Source: Artemisia argyi
Lineage: Eukaryota; Streptophyta; Magnoliopsida; Asterales; Asteraceae
Length of the DNA stretch: 64,000 nucleotides
Assembly (NCBI GenBank): GCA_030686995.1
Contig: CM060704.1
Span: 170,568,218 to 170,632,217 of the forward strand
Direction: 5' to 3'
A program made the translations under genes and the position numbers. Of the stretch, positions 37,082 through 49,446 are shown piece by piece (the stretch's first letter is position 1; the number at the start of each line of letters is the position of its first letter). The notes beneath the pieces are model-generated. The model was not told the origin of the DNA and made no database searches. It saw only the letters and a program-made list of their open reading frames with translations.

Positions 37082-37883
37082 AGGGCTAATTCTCTAAAAA
37101 AGCATCATAGTTATAAAAAATGACAATTCTGCGTAGCAAACTAAAAAAAATACTCTTATGAACATTAATTTTGACACTTTTGCCTTTCTTTAACTAGTAT
37201 GACCATTTTACCCTTCCAAATTACATAAATGGTCCCTGTGAGTTTGCGAAAATTGCATCTACCGTCCCTAGGCTAAATTACATAAATGGTCCCTGTCGTT
37301 TGGAGAAAATTGCGTCCACCGTCCTTTTTTTTGCAAAATTTCCTTTTTCGAAATTCTTTTTTTCTTTTGAAATTTTTTTTCTCGTTTTTCAAAAATTTTT
37401 TCTGAAATAAATTTTTTAGAAAACTTTTTCTCGTGACATGTGGAAAAAATTTGAGGATTTTTTTTTTATATATATATTTTCTAACAAAAAAATTTTCAAT
37501 AAAAAAATTCACTTGTTACAAAAAAAATCAAAAGCAAATAAAAAACAGGAAACGTATAAAAACGGAATAAAACGTATTAAAACGTAGAAAAATGTGTATA
37601 AAATGTAACGGATCCAAAAAAAATATTAAAGACTGTGGATGCAATTTTCGCTAAACCACAAGGACTATTTATATAATTTACCCTAAGGACAGTGGATGCA
37701 ATTTTCAAAAATTGAAGGGTAAAATTGTCATCACATAATCTTTTTTTTATCTTTATTACTCACATGAATACAAAAATGTCAATATTAGGTTTGAAATAGT
37801 TTTTATTTTATTTTATTTTTTTTTTTAAGTTCGTTTCTCTAAAGTTGATTACAACTATAATACTATTTTATGGAATTAGCCAT
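37082..37883. mobile_element. MITE specific to block B
   Basis: The ends AGGGCTAATT and, inverted, ATGGCTAATT extend into longer imperfect arms (CATCATAGTTATAA with TATTATAGTTGTAA). ATTAAAA flanks both sides (37075-37081 and 37884-37890). Block A has the undisturbed site near 11195-11205. The interior resembles the MITE at 5852-6653. Confidence 0.7.
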
Positions 37884-38214
37884 ATTAAAAATTCTTAATT
37901 AAGTGAGAATGAAGAGAAATTGACGGTAAATAATGAACAAAAATGGGGTATGTTTGACCAATTTTTAAGCCTTTTCTAATTGGACTTAGAGTTGCATAAA
38001 ATCATACAAGGAGTTTATATATATGGATCTAATTGAACCAATACATCAGAATAATTTCGCCAAAGATGGACATCAAAATAATGTACTAGGTCCTCTTTAC
38101 AGAGAGTGCACGTACGGATAGTCATTTGATTTTTATAGCTTTTAAAAAATTACTGTATATTTCGAAATGCTCTTGTAGTTTTTGTTAATATAACATTTTT
38201 GTACAACTTGTTAT

Positions 38215-38259
<45 letters not shown>

Positions 38260-38408
38260 TTTTCTCATGCAAACCATTAAATCACACCATCATGCATGCA
38301 ACTTATATATGACCGTTATCAAACTCTTAACGGAAATTTGAAAATTATAATCACCCCATTGTTTTAAGAAATCAAAACCCCTCACTATTGTTTTAAGAAA
38401 TTTGAAAA
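37884..38408. other. Block B backbone before the decayed gene
   Basis: Matches 11205-11328 joined to 14171-14596. It holds the empty Harbinger target and a 37-base poly-A run (38221-38257). Confidence 0.5.
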
Positions 38409-39031
38409 ATGGTCAAGAAATCAAGAAAGAATGTGAGAAAACAAGAAAGTGATGCATATATTGTTTTGGAAACTACTTGTTTTGAACGAAGATTACGATA
38501 ACTAAGATGTCATAAAATAATCAATAGTGATAATGTGGTAGTTGCTTTAATAGACGAAAACGGGTATTGGGAGATGAAAGAAGATGGTGATGATGCGGTT
38601 GTTGGGACCGAATTTGGAAGCGGTGTTGGCGTACTAGGTCCTGTAGTTGATTCAAATGTGATTAATGATGGTCGGAAACGTTGTTAATGTTCTTGAAAAC
38701 TCAAAAGATAGTGTTGGGTTTGGAAGTAGTAATCTTGAAAATGTTGTTGGATGCGGGTGTGATCTAGAAAATGTAGCACCCGTAATTCATGTTGGGGTAC
38801 TTGGAACTTGGGAGTAGTATTAATCTTGGCTCAGTTGAAGAAATTGAAACGACTGCTGATTTGGTGAAGATTGACGAAAGTAAGAAAGAGCTTGAAACGG
38901 ATAAGATGGATTCGATAAAAGATGATGGTCAAGTGAATGCTGCTGAACGAAAAAGGGATATGCATCAAGACGATGACGCGTCCTCTAACATGGGTCTACG
39001 GGTATATCAGTGGAAGCAAAGAAAGTTCTAA
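38409..39031 (+). pseudogene. Decayed DAxFW-family small gene, copy B
   Basis: Carries the same early TAA and frame breaks as 14597-15192. It lacks 18 bp after the Val-Glu-Glu-Ile-Glu stretch, lost between two ATTGAA repeats. An 8-bp difference near GACGCGTCC lets the last frame run on to NMGLRVYQWKQRKF, stop at 39031. Apart from these changes it is almost identical to copy A over about 600 bp, whereas flanking DNA differs much more. Confidence 0.65.
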
Positions 39032-39178
39032 AATTTGTGTTCTTGTTATTGATTGTGAATAGTAGTATGTCATGTTTTCGTCGTATAATTGGTAGAGTAA
39101 CTACTTAACAGTGATTTTGAGGGTTGTAATCTTTTGATTGGTATAGTAAAGTTTCAAGCTTTCTCGTATATTTTTCCC

Positions 39179-39186
39179 CGCCTATT
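39179..39186 (+). repeat. 8-bp target-site duplication of the hAT element, left
   Basis: CGCCTATT, repeated at 50403-50410. Block A has it once at 15388-15395. Confidence 0.95.
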
Positions 39187-39276
39187 CAGAAGCGGAGGGG
39201 ATGGGGTGACTAGCAGGTGCTAGGCCCCTCCACTAGTACAAAACAGGCTTTTCCCGGCGACTTTTTTAACCCCTAC

Positions 39277-39695
39277 CCGTCGACATGTCGACGGAATAAT
39301 ACCGTCCCGTCGACATGTCGACGGCACCATATCGACGGCTATCCTTCGACGGGAACCGTGTTCCCGTCGAAAACCGTCGTCGACACGGTGGGTCCTACAT
39401 CGTTTTCCAGTCAAAGGATTTGTTGTCCGTCAAACCCCATCCCGTCGACATGTCGACAGGCACATATAACTAATTAATGTTTTAATTAGTTAATAATAAT
39501 TATGTTTTATATAATACCGTCGACATGTCGACGGTATTATATAAAACAATAATAGTGTTATTATATTATGCCGTCGACATGTCAACGGCATAAAATTAAA
39601 AACATTATTTTTGTTTTAATGATACCGTCGACATGTCGACGGTATTATAAATACCCAATTACTATGTTATAATGATGCCGTCGACATGTCGACGG
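39277..39695. repeat. CACTA subterminal palindromes, left set
   Basis: Seven copies of CCGTCGACATGTCGACGG or one-base variants: 39277, 39307, 39442, 39517, 39571, 39625 and 39678. Flanks extend the dyad, e.g. ATAATA...TATTAT at 39511-39540 and AATGATG...CATCATT around 39678. In En/Spm elements subterminal repeats are binding sites for TnpA. Confidence 0.85.
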
Positions 39696-40091
39696 CATCA
39701 TTATTAATATCCTGCTAACAGCAGGCTGCAAATATTGCAATATTCCAGAATTTTTCCGGATTTTCTGAAAAAAATCTACCAAAACCTGTAACTGTAATAG
39801 CACCTATAACCACTCAATATCAACATGTCCTAAACGTATAACTCGCCATCGGCTATAACACTTGCAAAATATCGCTAAACACCCTCAAAATGCATAAAAA
39901 CATATAAAGTTTACAAAACGGGGTGTGGTAATATCTAAACCTAGCTGCCATATCCACAAATGTTTTAATATCCGCGACATTCAAGTCGCCAAAAGGTTAA
40001 ACTATACAATACTAACATATGGGTCGCCAAAATATTGGTTCAAGCATAAGTACAACACAAAATACCCAAGTTTGTACCTCTACATCCAAAA
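39696..40091. other. CACTA 3' flank of the TnpA-like gene
   Basis: No coding signal. Contains the probable 3' UTR of the minus-strand gene ending at 40092. Confidence 0.5.
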
Positions 40092-42207
<2,116 letters not shown>

Positions 42208-42375
42208 CTGTAAAAAGTACAAGTTGAATTAACATATAGAAATTCGGGAACAAATTAACATAAGCATGCACACATTCAAATACATACACATTTAAAATAA
42301 ATAAACACATTTAAACAATCCATAACAATTTCATTCAAATAAGCTAAGTGTCGTTTTACAAGTTACAATTTAAGA

Positions 42376-43152
42376 TCAATCTGCTACATCTACATCACTA
42401 TCATAAACAGCATGAGTCGCATCTTCAACTTCATCATCAGAATTGTTTGCGTCAGAGTCTGCTAAATCATAAGGATCGTCGTCCTCATCATCAATAAATT
42501 CATCGTCGTCATCAACATGAATGATTGGTGGTGGTGCCTCAACTAACGTTGATTGACCATCGATATTTAAGGTTTCAAATGCCAAATCATTCAAATTAGC
42601 AGACAGTTGGAGATTCGATGAGTTGTTGCCATGTATCACATCATCATCGTCTTCTGCCACAATGACATCCCAGGTCGTGTTGTGATTCACTTCTTGGACG
42701 ACCTTCCAATGGAGTGGTCGTCTGGCAGGATCTTCATACTCGTTACGTACAGGAGGTGTCGTTGCTTGAGCTGGCTCGTTACTTGTCTCGCCAATATTTG
42801 GAAGAGTTGGCTCATTTTGTTCATTATTTGGAGGAATATCAAAAATATCATTAATGCACGCACGCATGTCACTCATCTCACATCGTGTTGTGTTATCTTG
42901 TATAGGAAGAGGATCCGGTTCACCGTGTTCACGCCATTGTGTATAAGTTGGGTCCCACCCATTTTCGCTTATGTGGCTTTTAAGTAAGTCGAGAGATACC
43001 CATGGAACATTACAACAAAGACGACATGGACATTTTATGTTGCCGTAACTATTCAATAACGGCTTGCAATGTTCAACGAATGCGGCAAGACCATCAAAAA
43101 ACTCTTTGGAAACACGAGTGTCTAAACGGGTCCAACTCTTATCAAGTATCAT
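42376..43152 (-). CDS. Transposase-associated domain protein, truncated TNP2-like
   Basis: A single open frame of 258 codons. Residues 4-78 match the N-terminal transposase-associated domain of plant CACTA TNP2 proteins: DKSWTRL, VSKEFFDGLAAFVEHC, the C41-x-C43-xx-C46 cluster with H60, and TYTQWREHGE. From about 85 the chain is acidic and low-complexity, ending DSDVDVAD. A full TNP2 is usually several hundred residues longer and carries the DDE region; none follows here, the next gene downstream being the TnpA-like one. It may be an internal deletion of TNP2 or a stand-alone regulator. The acidic segment with SDDEVEDA recurs in the fragment at 49261-49446. Confidence 0.75.
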   Translation of the reverse strand: MILDKSWTRLDTRVSKEFFDGLAAFVEHCKPLLNSYGNIKCPCRLCCNVPWVSLDLLKSHISENGWDPTYTQWREHGEPDPLPIQDNTTRCEMSDMRACINDIFDIPPNNEQNEPTLPNIGETSNEPAQATTPPVRNEYEDPARRPLHWKVVQEVNHNTTWDVIVAEDDDDVIHGNNSSNLQLSANLNDLAFETLNIDGQSTLVEAPPPIIHVDDDDEFIDDEDDDPYDLADSDANNSDDEVEDATHAVYDSDVDVAD

Positions 43153-43639
43153 AACTGCATATTGTTTTGTTCAACTCTTAGTTATTACACATTCAAAATA
43201 AAGGAAAGTTGTTTTGTTCACCTAGTGCAACTATGGAAGGCAATCCTAACCCACTCTTTGAATGATTCATCTCATATATGAATGCGTATAACTGATTTAC
43301 TATCTGAGAAAATTTCGGCAGCATTTCCCCTCAACTCCCCAAATATGTACATTAAAGACATATTCGTAGGAGTAAAGGAGAAACACTGTCGAAATCATCT
43401 CAAATAGTAAATCAATTATACGCATCCATATCCTAAATGAGACAAAACATTCAAAAAGCAGTCTCAAACAGGGGACTTTCCGAAATTAATTTCTAATAAA
43501 TTAATTTCGGACGGGTTTTCTATAGGATGATTAACTTCGGACGGGGACTTTCCGAAATTAATCACTAAAATCCTAAAACATTCACAAAAGTCTAACAATA
43601 TCATATATTTTAAGTTAAACAATTAGACTATAAACAATT

Positions 43640-43743
43640 GTTTGGTTTTCGGTTTATGTTTCATAAAACTATTTTGTTATTTTGAAACTTGTTTTTGTGA
43701 CTTATTTTTGAAACTATTATGAAACATAAGCCGAAAACCAAAC
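43640..43743. mobile_element. Foldback fragment, same family as 43753
   Basis: GTTTGGTTTTCGG at the left pairs with CCGAAAACCAAAC at the right around ATGTTTCATA. Confidence 0.5.
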
Positions 43744-43752
43744 AATATATCT

Positions 43753-43909
43753 ACGGGCTTATGGCTTATTTGGTTTTCGGCTTATGTTTCATAAGCTTAT
43801 TTTTTTTTTTACTTATTTTGAAACTATTTAAGTTAAAAAGTTTCAAAATAAGCCATAAAAATTAAGCTTGTGAAACATAAGCCGAAAACCAAACAAACCA
43901 TAAGCCCGT
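43753..43909. mobile_element. hAT-like foldback MITE
   Basis: Long near-perfect arms starting ACGGGCTTATGG and ending CCATAAGCCCGT, each continuing into TTTGGTTTTCGGCTTATG. Nested inside the CACTA element. The TSD is not clear. Confidence 0.65.
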
Positions 43910-44640
43910 TATATAAGCAGAAACATAATCAATCCGCAAAAATTCTAACACAAAACATAACCAATATATTAAAAGTAGTATACCATATATACTAACCAAG
44001 TCCCCCAAGGTGCTATTTGCACCGTGGGTACACAATGAGCACAACCGACCTTGGTTGTGTCGTAAACTAATACTTAATCACATTTCACAATCCGCAACAA
44101 TCCCTTTTATATCAAAACCTAATATACTAACCAAAGTCCAACATACTATATCAAAACCTAATATACTAACCAAAGTCCAACATACTATATATACTGATAT
44201 GTAAAAAATAATACGGATACGAAAAAAAAAACAACATACTGTCTCGGCTGTGGTCTCGGGCTCTCGGTTGTGGTCTCGGGCACTGGCTGTGACCTCCGGC
44301 TGCAGTCTCGGGCTGCGGTCCCGGGCTCGGGCTACATTAAAAGAGAGCACATTTATATCTCAAAAGTTTTAAGAAAAACTGTTGTCGTCGACATGTCGTC
44401 GGGAAACCAAAAGTTATTAAAAAAAATAAAAAAAAAAAAATAGACACATTACCTGTGGTCTCGGGCTCTCGGCTGTGGTCCTGGGCTCTTGGCTGTGGTC
44501 TTGGGTCTCAGCTGTTATTAAAAATAAAAAAAAAAAAAAAAAAAAATTATTACAAAATTAACACTTAAATTAAACTAATTAATACAAAACAATAACAAAA
44601 ATCAAAAATAAAAAATTAATCAAAAAATAAAAATTATTAC

Positions 44641-44945
44641 CTGCGATGGTTTATTTTTCAAGAAAGAAAGGGGGGGGGGGGGGGGGGGGGGGGAGAAGGG
44701 GAAGAATTAAACATGTGAAGGGTTGGGGAAGAATTAAACAAATGAGGGGGGAAGGTGGTGCACAGTGGTGCTCGTGTGGTGGTGGTGGTGGTAAATGTGG
44801 TGGTGGAGCGCTGTGGTGGTGGTATAATGTGGTGGTGGAGGAGTGGTGGAGGTGGAGGTGGTGTGGTGTGGAGGGAGTGGTGGTGGTGGAGTGCTGTGGT
44901 TGTGGTACAATCGCCGGAGAAGGGGAGTGTCGATGGTTTAATTTT
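44641..44945 (+). repeat. Poly-G run and GGT-rich low-complexity DNA
   Basis: A run of about 23 G at 44670-44692 is followed by about 200 bp of GGTGGT/GGAGGT. Overlapping ORFs rich in Gly, Val and Trp are compositional. Confidence 0.9.
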
Positions 44946-45006
44946 TTTTTCTAAGTTATGAGCAATAATTTTGACCAGATCTGGTTTTGGTATAACTTTT
45001 TTTATC

Positions 45007-45172
45007 CCGTCGACATGTCGACGGGAATATAAACGAATTTTTTTATATTATTACTAATACCGTCGACATGTCGACGGTAATATCACACAATTTTGTCGTT
45101 TGCGTTTTGGCGGGGCGTATAAAATTTTCACGAAATTTTTGGCGGTTTTATTCCCGTCGACATGTCGACGGG
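45007..45172. repeat. CACTA palindromes, internal set
   Basis: Three copies of CCGTCGACATGTCGACGG at about 45007, 45060 and 45153, each with inverted flanks (e.g. TTATTC...GGAAAATA). They lie nearly 3 kb from the right end, which is unusual for subterminal repeats. Confidence 0.85.
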
Positions 45173-45356
45173 AAAATAGCTTTTATTAAAAAAAAATTTA
45201 TAATAAATACTTTTATAAAATTACTTTATTATAAATACTTTTATAAAATTACTTTAATATAATTAAAAAAATTATTTATTATAAATACTTTTATAAAATA
45301 TTAAAAAATAAGTTTTATAAAATTAATAAACTAAATTAATTATATAATTGAGATGT

Positions 45357-45850
45357 TAAACGAACGAGTCGAGATGCAATGGTTAAACATGCGATGTTAA
45401 AACGAACGAGTCGAGATGCTATGGTTATACATGAGATGTTAAACGAACGAGTCGAGACGCAATGGTTATACATGATATGTAAAACGAACGAGTCGAGATG
45501 CAATGGTTAAACATGCGATGTTAAAACGAACGAGTCGAGATGCTATGGTTATACATGAGATGTTAAACGAACGAGTCGAGATGCAATGGTTATACATGAT
45601 ATGTAAAACGAACGAGTCGAGATGCAATGGTTAAACATGCGATGTTAAAACGAACGAGTCGAGACGCTATGGTTATATATGAGATGTTAAACGAACGAGT
45701 CGAGATGCAATGGTTATACATGAGATGTTAAACGAACGAGTCGAGATGCAATGGTTATACATGAGATGTTAAACGAACGAGTCGAGATGCAATGGTTATA
45801 CATGAGATGTTAAACGAACGAGTCGAGATGCTATGGTTATACATGATATG
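45357..45850 (+). repeat. 41-bp minisatellite with 124-bp higher-order unit
   Basis: About 12 units of CGAACGAGTCGAGATG, then CAATGGTTATACATG and AGATGTTAAA. A three-unit pattern recurs at 45361, 45485 and 45609, i.e. every 124 bp. The last units are more uniform. Confidence 0.9.
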
Positions 45851-46095
45851 TCTCATCTCACTATATCTCTAACTCTACCTAACACCTTATCCTCACAATA
45901 TAAACACACACACACACACATACTCATCTCATTATATCTCTCTCTAGCAGTTTCTGTTTTCTGGCGACACCAGCATTTTTCGGCCGCCGGAATCTTTTTC
46001 TGGCCACCACCTTTTATCACCTCAACTTGTAGATCGGGCCACACCGGTCACGATTCAACCACTCAACCTCACAACCACAAACATACACTGTTATC

Positions 46096-46627
46096 ATGGT
46101 GAAGAAGATGGGAGAATTTGAAGCTTTTCCTTGTCCTTGTGAACGAGGAGACGTGGTTCTGCGAGAATCGTGTAAATCTTACTCCCGTGGTAAACTATAC
46201 TATGCGTGTCCTTTCTCGCAGGTGAACAATTACATATTTTTTCTTTAAATAATTTGGTTAGTTGTTAATAATAATAGTTTTTACTCTTTAACAGCCTGGG
46301 ACAGACGACCATGGATGTAATTTTTTTTTTTTATGGAAGGAGGAACGACTTGCCAAAATGATGATCGGTTCTCTGGGAGCTTCAACATCAAGCGGTTCTG
46401 GATCTACTCCAAAAAGGTGCTCAAACTGTCATGAAAAAAATCTTAGAATAAACTTGCTGGAGGCACAAAAACAGGTGTTGGAGGCACAAAAACAGGTGTT
46501 AGAGACAAAATTAAGGGTGCTGGAGGCAAAACTTGACATGGCAACGCATCCCAACCACGACCACGCATGTCAGTCGGATGCAATACTCCGTGACCTTGTA
46601 GGTGACATGGATAAATTTCATATGTAG
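46096..46627 (+). CDS. GRF zinc-finger/coiled-coil protein in a CACTA element
   Basis: Two exons (46096-46221 and 46295-46627, GT-AG, phase 0) give 152 residues. Residues 12-58 match a GRF-type zinc finger: C13-P-C15, an aromatic YYACP with C38, and C50 followed by FFFLW and KEE. GRF fingers bind single-stranded nucleic acid in nucleases and topoisomerases; in plants many small GRF proteins have no assigned role. After a Ser/Gly linker, residues about 95-125 repeat LLEAQKQVLEAQKQVLETK, a coiled coil. A run of 12 T in exon 2 is in frame (Phe-Phe-Phe-Leu). The gene points toward the CACTA right end and converges with the 46995-47414 gene. Capture of a host gene or a normal accessory ORF are both possible. 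Confidence 0.7.
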
Positions 46628-46639
46628 TACTGTTATCGT

Positions 46640-46730
46640 TGTTGTTGTTTGTTGTTGTTGTTGATGTTTTTGATGTTTAATAAAATGTTGTTGTTGTTTA
46701 ATAAAATGTTGTTGTTGTGGAGCAATAATT
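46640..46730 (+). repeat. (TTG)n microsatellite
   Basis: GTTGTTGTT tracts broken by two copies of TTTAATAAAATG, in the 3' flank of the GRF gene. Confidence 0.9.
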
Positions 46731-46819
46731 AGAACTGAAGGAGCAATAATTATCAAACACAAAGGCAAACTGTTTATTTAAAACAAGCAATAGTTCTTAA
46801 CCACATGCATTTTCATACA

Positions 46820-46990
46820 GACTTAAACTAAACAACTCGACAACCAAACTAAACAACTAAACAACTCAACAACCAAAGGAAACAACTCAAACTTAACAAC
46901 TCGACAACCAAACGAAACAACTCAAACTAAACAACTCGACAACCAAACGAAACAACTCGACAACTAAAACAACATATCAAACGAAACAAC
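46820..46990. repeat. ACAACTCGACAACCAAAC-type tandem repeats
   Basis: Roughly 20-35 bp units built from AACAACTC, CGACAACC and AAACGAAAC, lying between the two convergent genes. Their ends are irregular. Confidence 0.8.
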
Positions 46991-46994
46991 CCGT

Positions 46995-47414
46995 TTATTT
47001 TTTTGTGCGGCTACTTCCCGCTTTACTCGAACTCGCACCATCTTTTCCCTTCCTTGCTCTCATTTCCTTGATATGTGCAAACGTAGCTTCAAGATTTGTG
47101 ATCCTATTTCCCAGATTATCAAGTTTTGTTTCCAACGTACTTTCAGCTACGTCGTCACCTCCAACAGCAAGAACTTGAGCTTCAGCAGCAGCTTGAGCTT
47201 CAGCAGCATCTAGCTCGTCCATGTACTCTTTGTAGTACGGCTTTTTCCTACACCATTCGATAATCTTGTCTCTCATCCACGGTTCAGCATCCTTAAAATC
47301 ACCATATTCCTCATAAACTGCATGACCAAAAGTTAACATAACTTCATTAAAGAGGAGCTCGTGTGACAAGATTTTTGAGTACTCCTCTTCAACTGTGCAA
47401 CCACGCCAAGTCAT
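46995..47414 (-). CDS. Coiled-coil protein in a CACTA element, function unknown
   Basis: An intact 139-codon frame. Residues 1-65 are a compact, Trp/Tyr-rich part (MTWRGCTVEEEYSKILSHEL, then EPWMRDKIIEWCRKKPYYKE). Residues about 66-85 are Ala/Glu/Gln-rich. Residues about 90-120 form a heptad-like stretch (LETKLDNLGNRITNLEATFA). The tail is basic (RARKGK, KAGSSRTKK), a possible nuclear-localisation or nucleic-acid-binding end. It lies just inside the right subterminal repeats and points inward. I recognise no family. Its frame, length and biased composition argue for coding. Confidence 0.6.
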   Translation of the reverse strand: MTWRGCTVEEEYSKILSHELLFNEVMLTFGHAVYEEYGDFKDAEPWMRDKIIEWCRKKPYYKEYMDELDAAEAQAAAEAQVLAVGGDDVAESTLETKLDNLGNRITNLEATFAHIKEMRARKGKDGASSSKAGSSRTKK

Positions 47415-47562
47415 GTGTGTCTTGTAAAAATTGACGATTGAATTATTTGTGAGATGTGTAAAATGAGACGGAAATAATTTTGTGAGAATGTATATATTGG
47501 TAAAAAAAATGAGACGGGAATGTATTTGAGAGGATATATATAGCCTGATTTTTGAAGATATA

Positions 47563-47955
47563 TTCCCGTCGACATGTCGACGGGAACAAGAAAGCGGGAA
47601 AATATCCCGCCCAATATTTTACCCATTTAGTAAAAACGTTTATAATTAGTAATATACTCCCGTCGACATGTCGACGGGACTCTTAAACATAATAATTATT
47701 ATGCTTAATCACACGTTAACTACGAGATAAAACGTTATTAATATATTCTCGTCGACATGTCGACGGTAATATATTAGCGGGTAAATTTCGCGCCCAACTT
47801 TGGTGAATTATTGAGGCTAAAAAAATATTCTAAAATGGCCCCGTCGACATGTCGACGGGAAAATACGATTATGAAAAATTCAACGCAGCTGGGCTCGGTC
47901 AAGCGTTTTTTTTTGTCGTTTTGTGCCTTATGTCGTCGACATAATGTCGACGGGA
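47563..47955. repeat. CACTA subterminal palindromes, right set
   Basis: Copies of CCGTCGACATGTCGACGG or variants near 47566, 47660, 47748 (CTCGTCGACATGTCGACGG), 47841 and 47932 (GTCGTCGACATAATGTCGACGG, with two extra bases in the core). Confidence 0.85.
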
Positions 47956-48873
47956 AAACCCTCGACGCCTGTTCTCCTGATCCTTGTAGTGCTCCCAACT
48001 AGCCCGGTGGATACAATATTACATAGGTTGAAAACCCATTATTTGAAGAAGAATAAAGGTCGGTCCCTCCCAATATGCCAGCAACTCAAATTTGTGTTTT
48101 TAAGATAAAAGAATATTATAACGTGTATGAGTTATGACGAAAAATCCGAACAAACAAATTTAAAATATATTGCATAATCATCGCATCAGGTGTTGAATTA
48201 TCTAGTTCTTTATTTTTTATTATTAATCACAGTAGGTATTTTCTGTTTTGTATTAATCGAATCGTTGATCACTTCGTCACTATCAAGTGGTAACTCCTTA
48301 ACTGTTTGTTACTTGTTACGTGTTGTCAATTTTTTTTTTTTTTCAATTTACCGCATTGGATTGTTAATTTATTATAGGATTTACAAAGTCATGATACACT
48401 ACTTAACTAGAAGTTTTTGGTATGATTTTTGTTAGATAAGTCTTGGGTTAATTATTCATTGCTTTACATGTTCGATAAGCGTTGATATAAGTCCCACTAC
48501 ATACATGGTTTTGACGTAAGTCAAATTTAATGGATATTTGTGCATGCACGGGTTATTAATAAGCATTTGTTGTCAAATTTGTATTATTTTTATTTATTTT
48601 TTTGAAACGTGTTGTTTGATTGCTAAAATGTATTCAAATTTGACAATATATTCAAAGTATCAAAACTACAAAGATTTGAACCAAACTAATCCAACCAACA
48701 CTTCTGATGACACACCAACACCATGAATACTAGACTTACATATGTTTATTTAACTAACAGTACAATAAATTCGTAAAGTTAGTTTTCATTCTTTCATATA
48801 TTTTCACGCATCTCATCTTAATATACACGTTATGTAATTTTATTATTTTTGATAAAATATTTAACTTACTTTT

Positions 48874-49119
48874 TAAAAAGTTGGGTTTTGTGAAATGTAA
48901 GTTTTGGAACTCATGTAAAAGTTTTTCAAAAATTATAGATATTTGGATATTCGGATATATAAAATTGTTCTCCGAAATTTCTGATATCCGGATATATAAA
49001 ATCTTTTGAAAGTTTTAGAAACTAAATTTCGGATATCTGGATATATAAAATCTTTTGTAAGTTAGCGTCTTACGACTACGTTCGGCCCCCCTTAACTTGA
49101 AATCCTGGCTCCGCCCCTG
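48874..49119. repeat. Internal copy of the hAT right end
   Basis: Runs TAAAAAGTTGGGTTTTG to GGCTCCGCCCCTG and aligns with 50139-50402, which has a small duplication of TTTTGTAAGTTTTATAAAATC. Confidence 0.85.
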
Positions 49120-49260
49120 GCGTGTGGGTGAATCCCACACCTCAGCCCAAAAAGGCAAACCAAACACACCTATAGTGCTTAAGACCTCAACTAGCATAAG
49201 AAAGACAAACTAATCTTATAATCACACACTATAAAGACATAAGAATAAAACTAACGTACT

Positions 49261-49446
49261 CTAACCATGAAGATTTATATACATTGAGTCACAAAATACG
49301 AGCTGATCCGGGTCATATAGATCAAAATCTTCATTCTTATGTAAACTAGCATTATACGAACCTCCACTCGTCATAAAATGAGAAGTCTCATCATAAGCAT
49401 CTTCAACTTCATCATCACTACTATCACTATCTGAAAGAGTTTTCAC
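49261..49446 (-). pseudogene. Acidic ORF fragment resembling the CACTA protein tail
   Basis: A frame of 61 codons reading KTLSDSDSSDDEVEDAYDET at the start. The DSD..SDDEVEDA segment matches the tail of the protein at 42376-43152. The rest (SGGSYNASLHKNEDFDLYDP) is not shared. Probably a scrap of another CACTA element. Confidence 0.35.

Larger units (their letters stand above)
43153..44640. other. CACTA internal non-coding region
   Basis: Includes a dyad around 43476-43510 (CCGAAATTAATTTC, inverted), two MITE foldbacks, a 45-bp-spaced direct repeat of ATATCAAAACCTAATATACTAACC (44108, 44153), and GGTCTCGGGCTCTCGG-type repeats at 44245-44335 and 44455-44510 spaced by A runs. No coding region. 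Confidence 0.5.

Noticed and set aside
44646..44961. Gly/Trp-rich ORFs
   Set aside because: Compositional reading of a poly-G and GGT-rich stretch.
45357..45850. Possible CRISPR-like array
   Set aside because: Direct 41-bp tandem units without spacers in plant nuclear DNA; a minisatellite.
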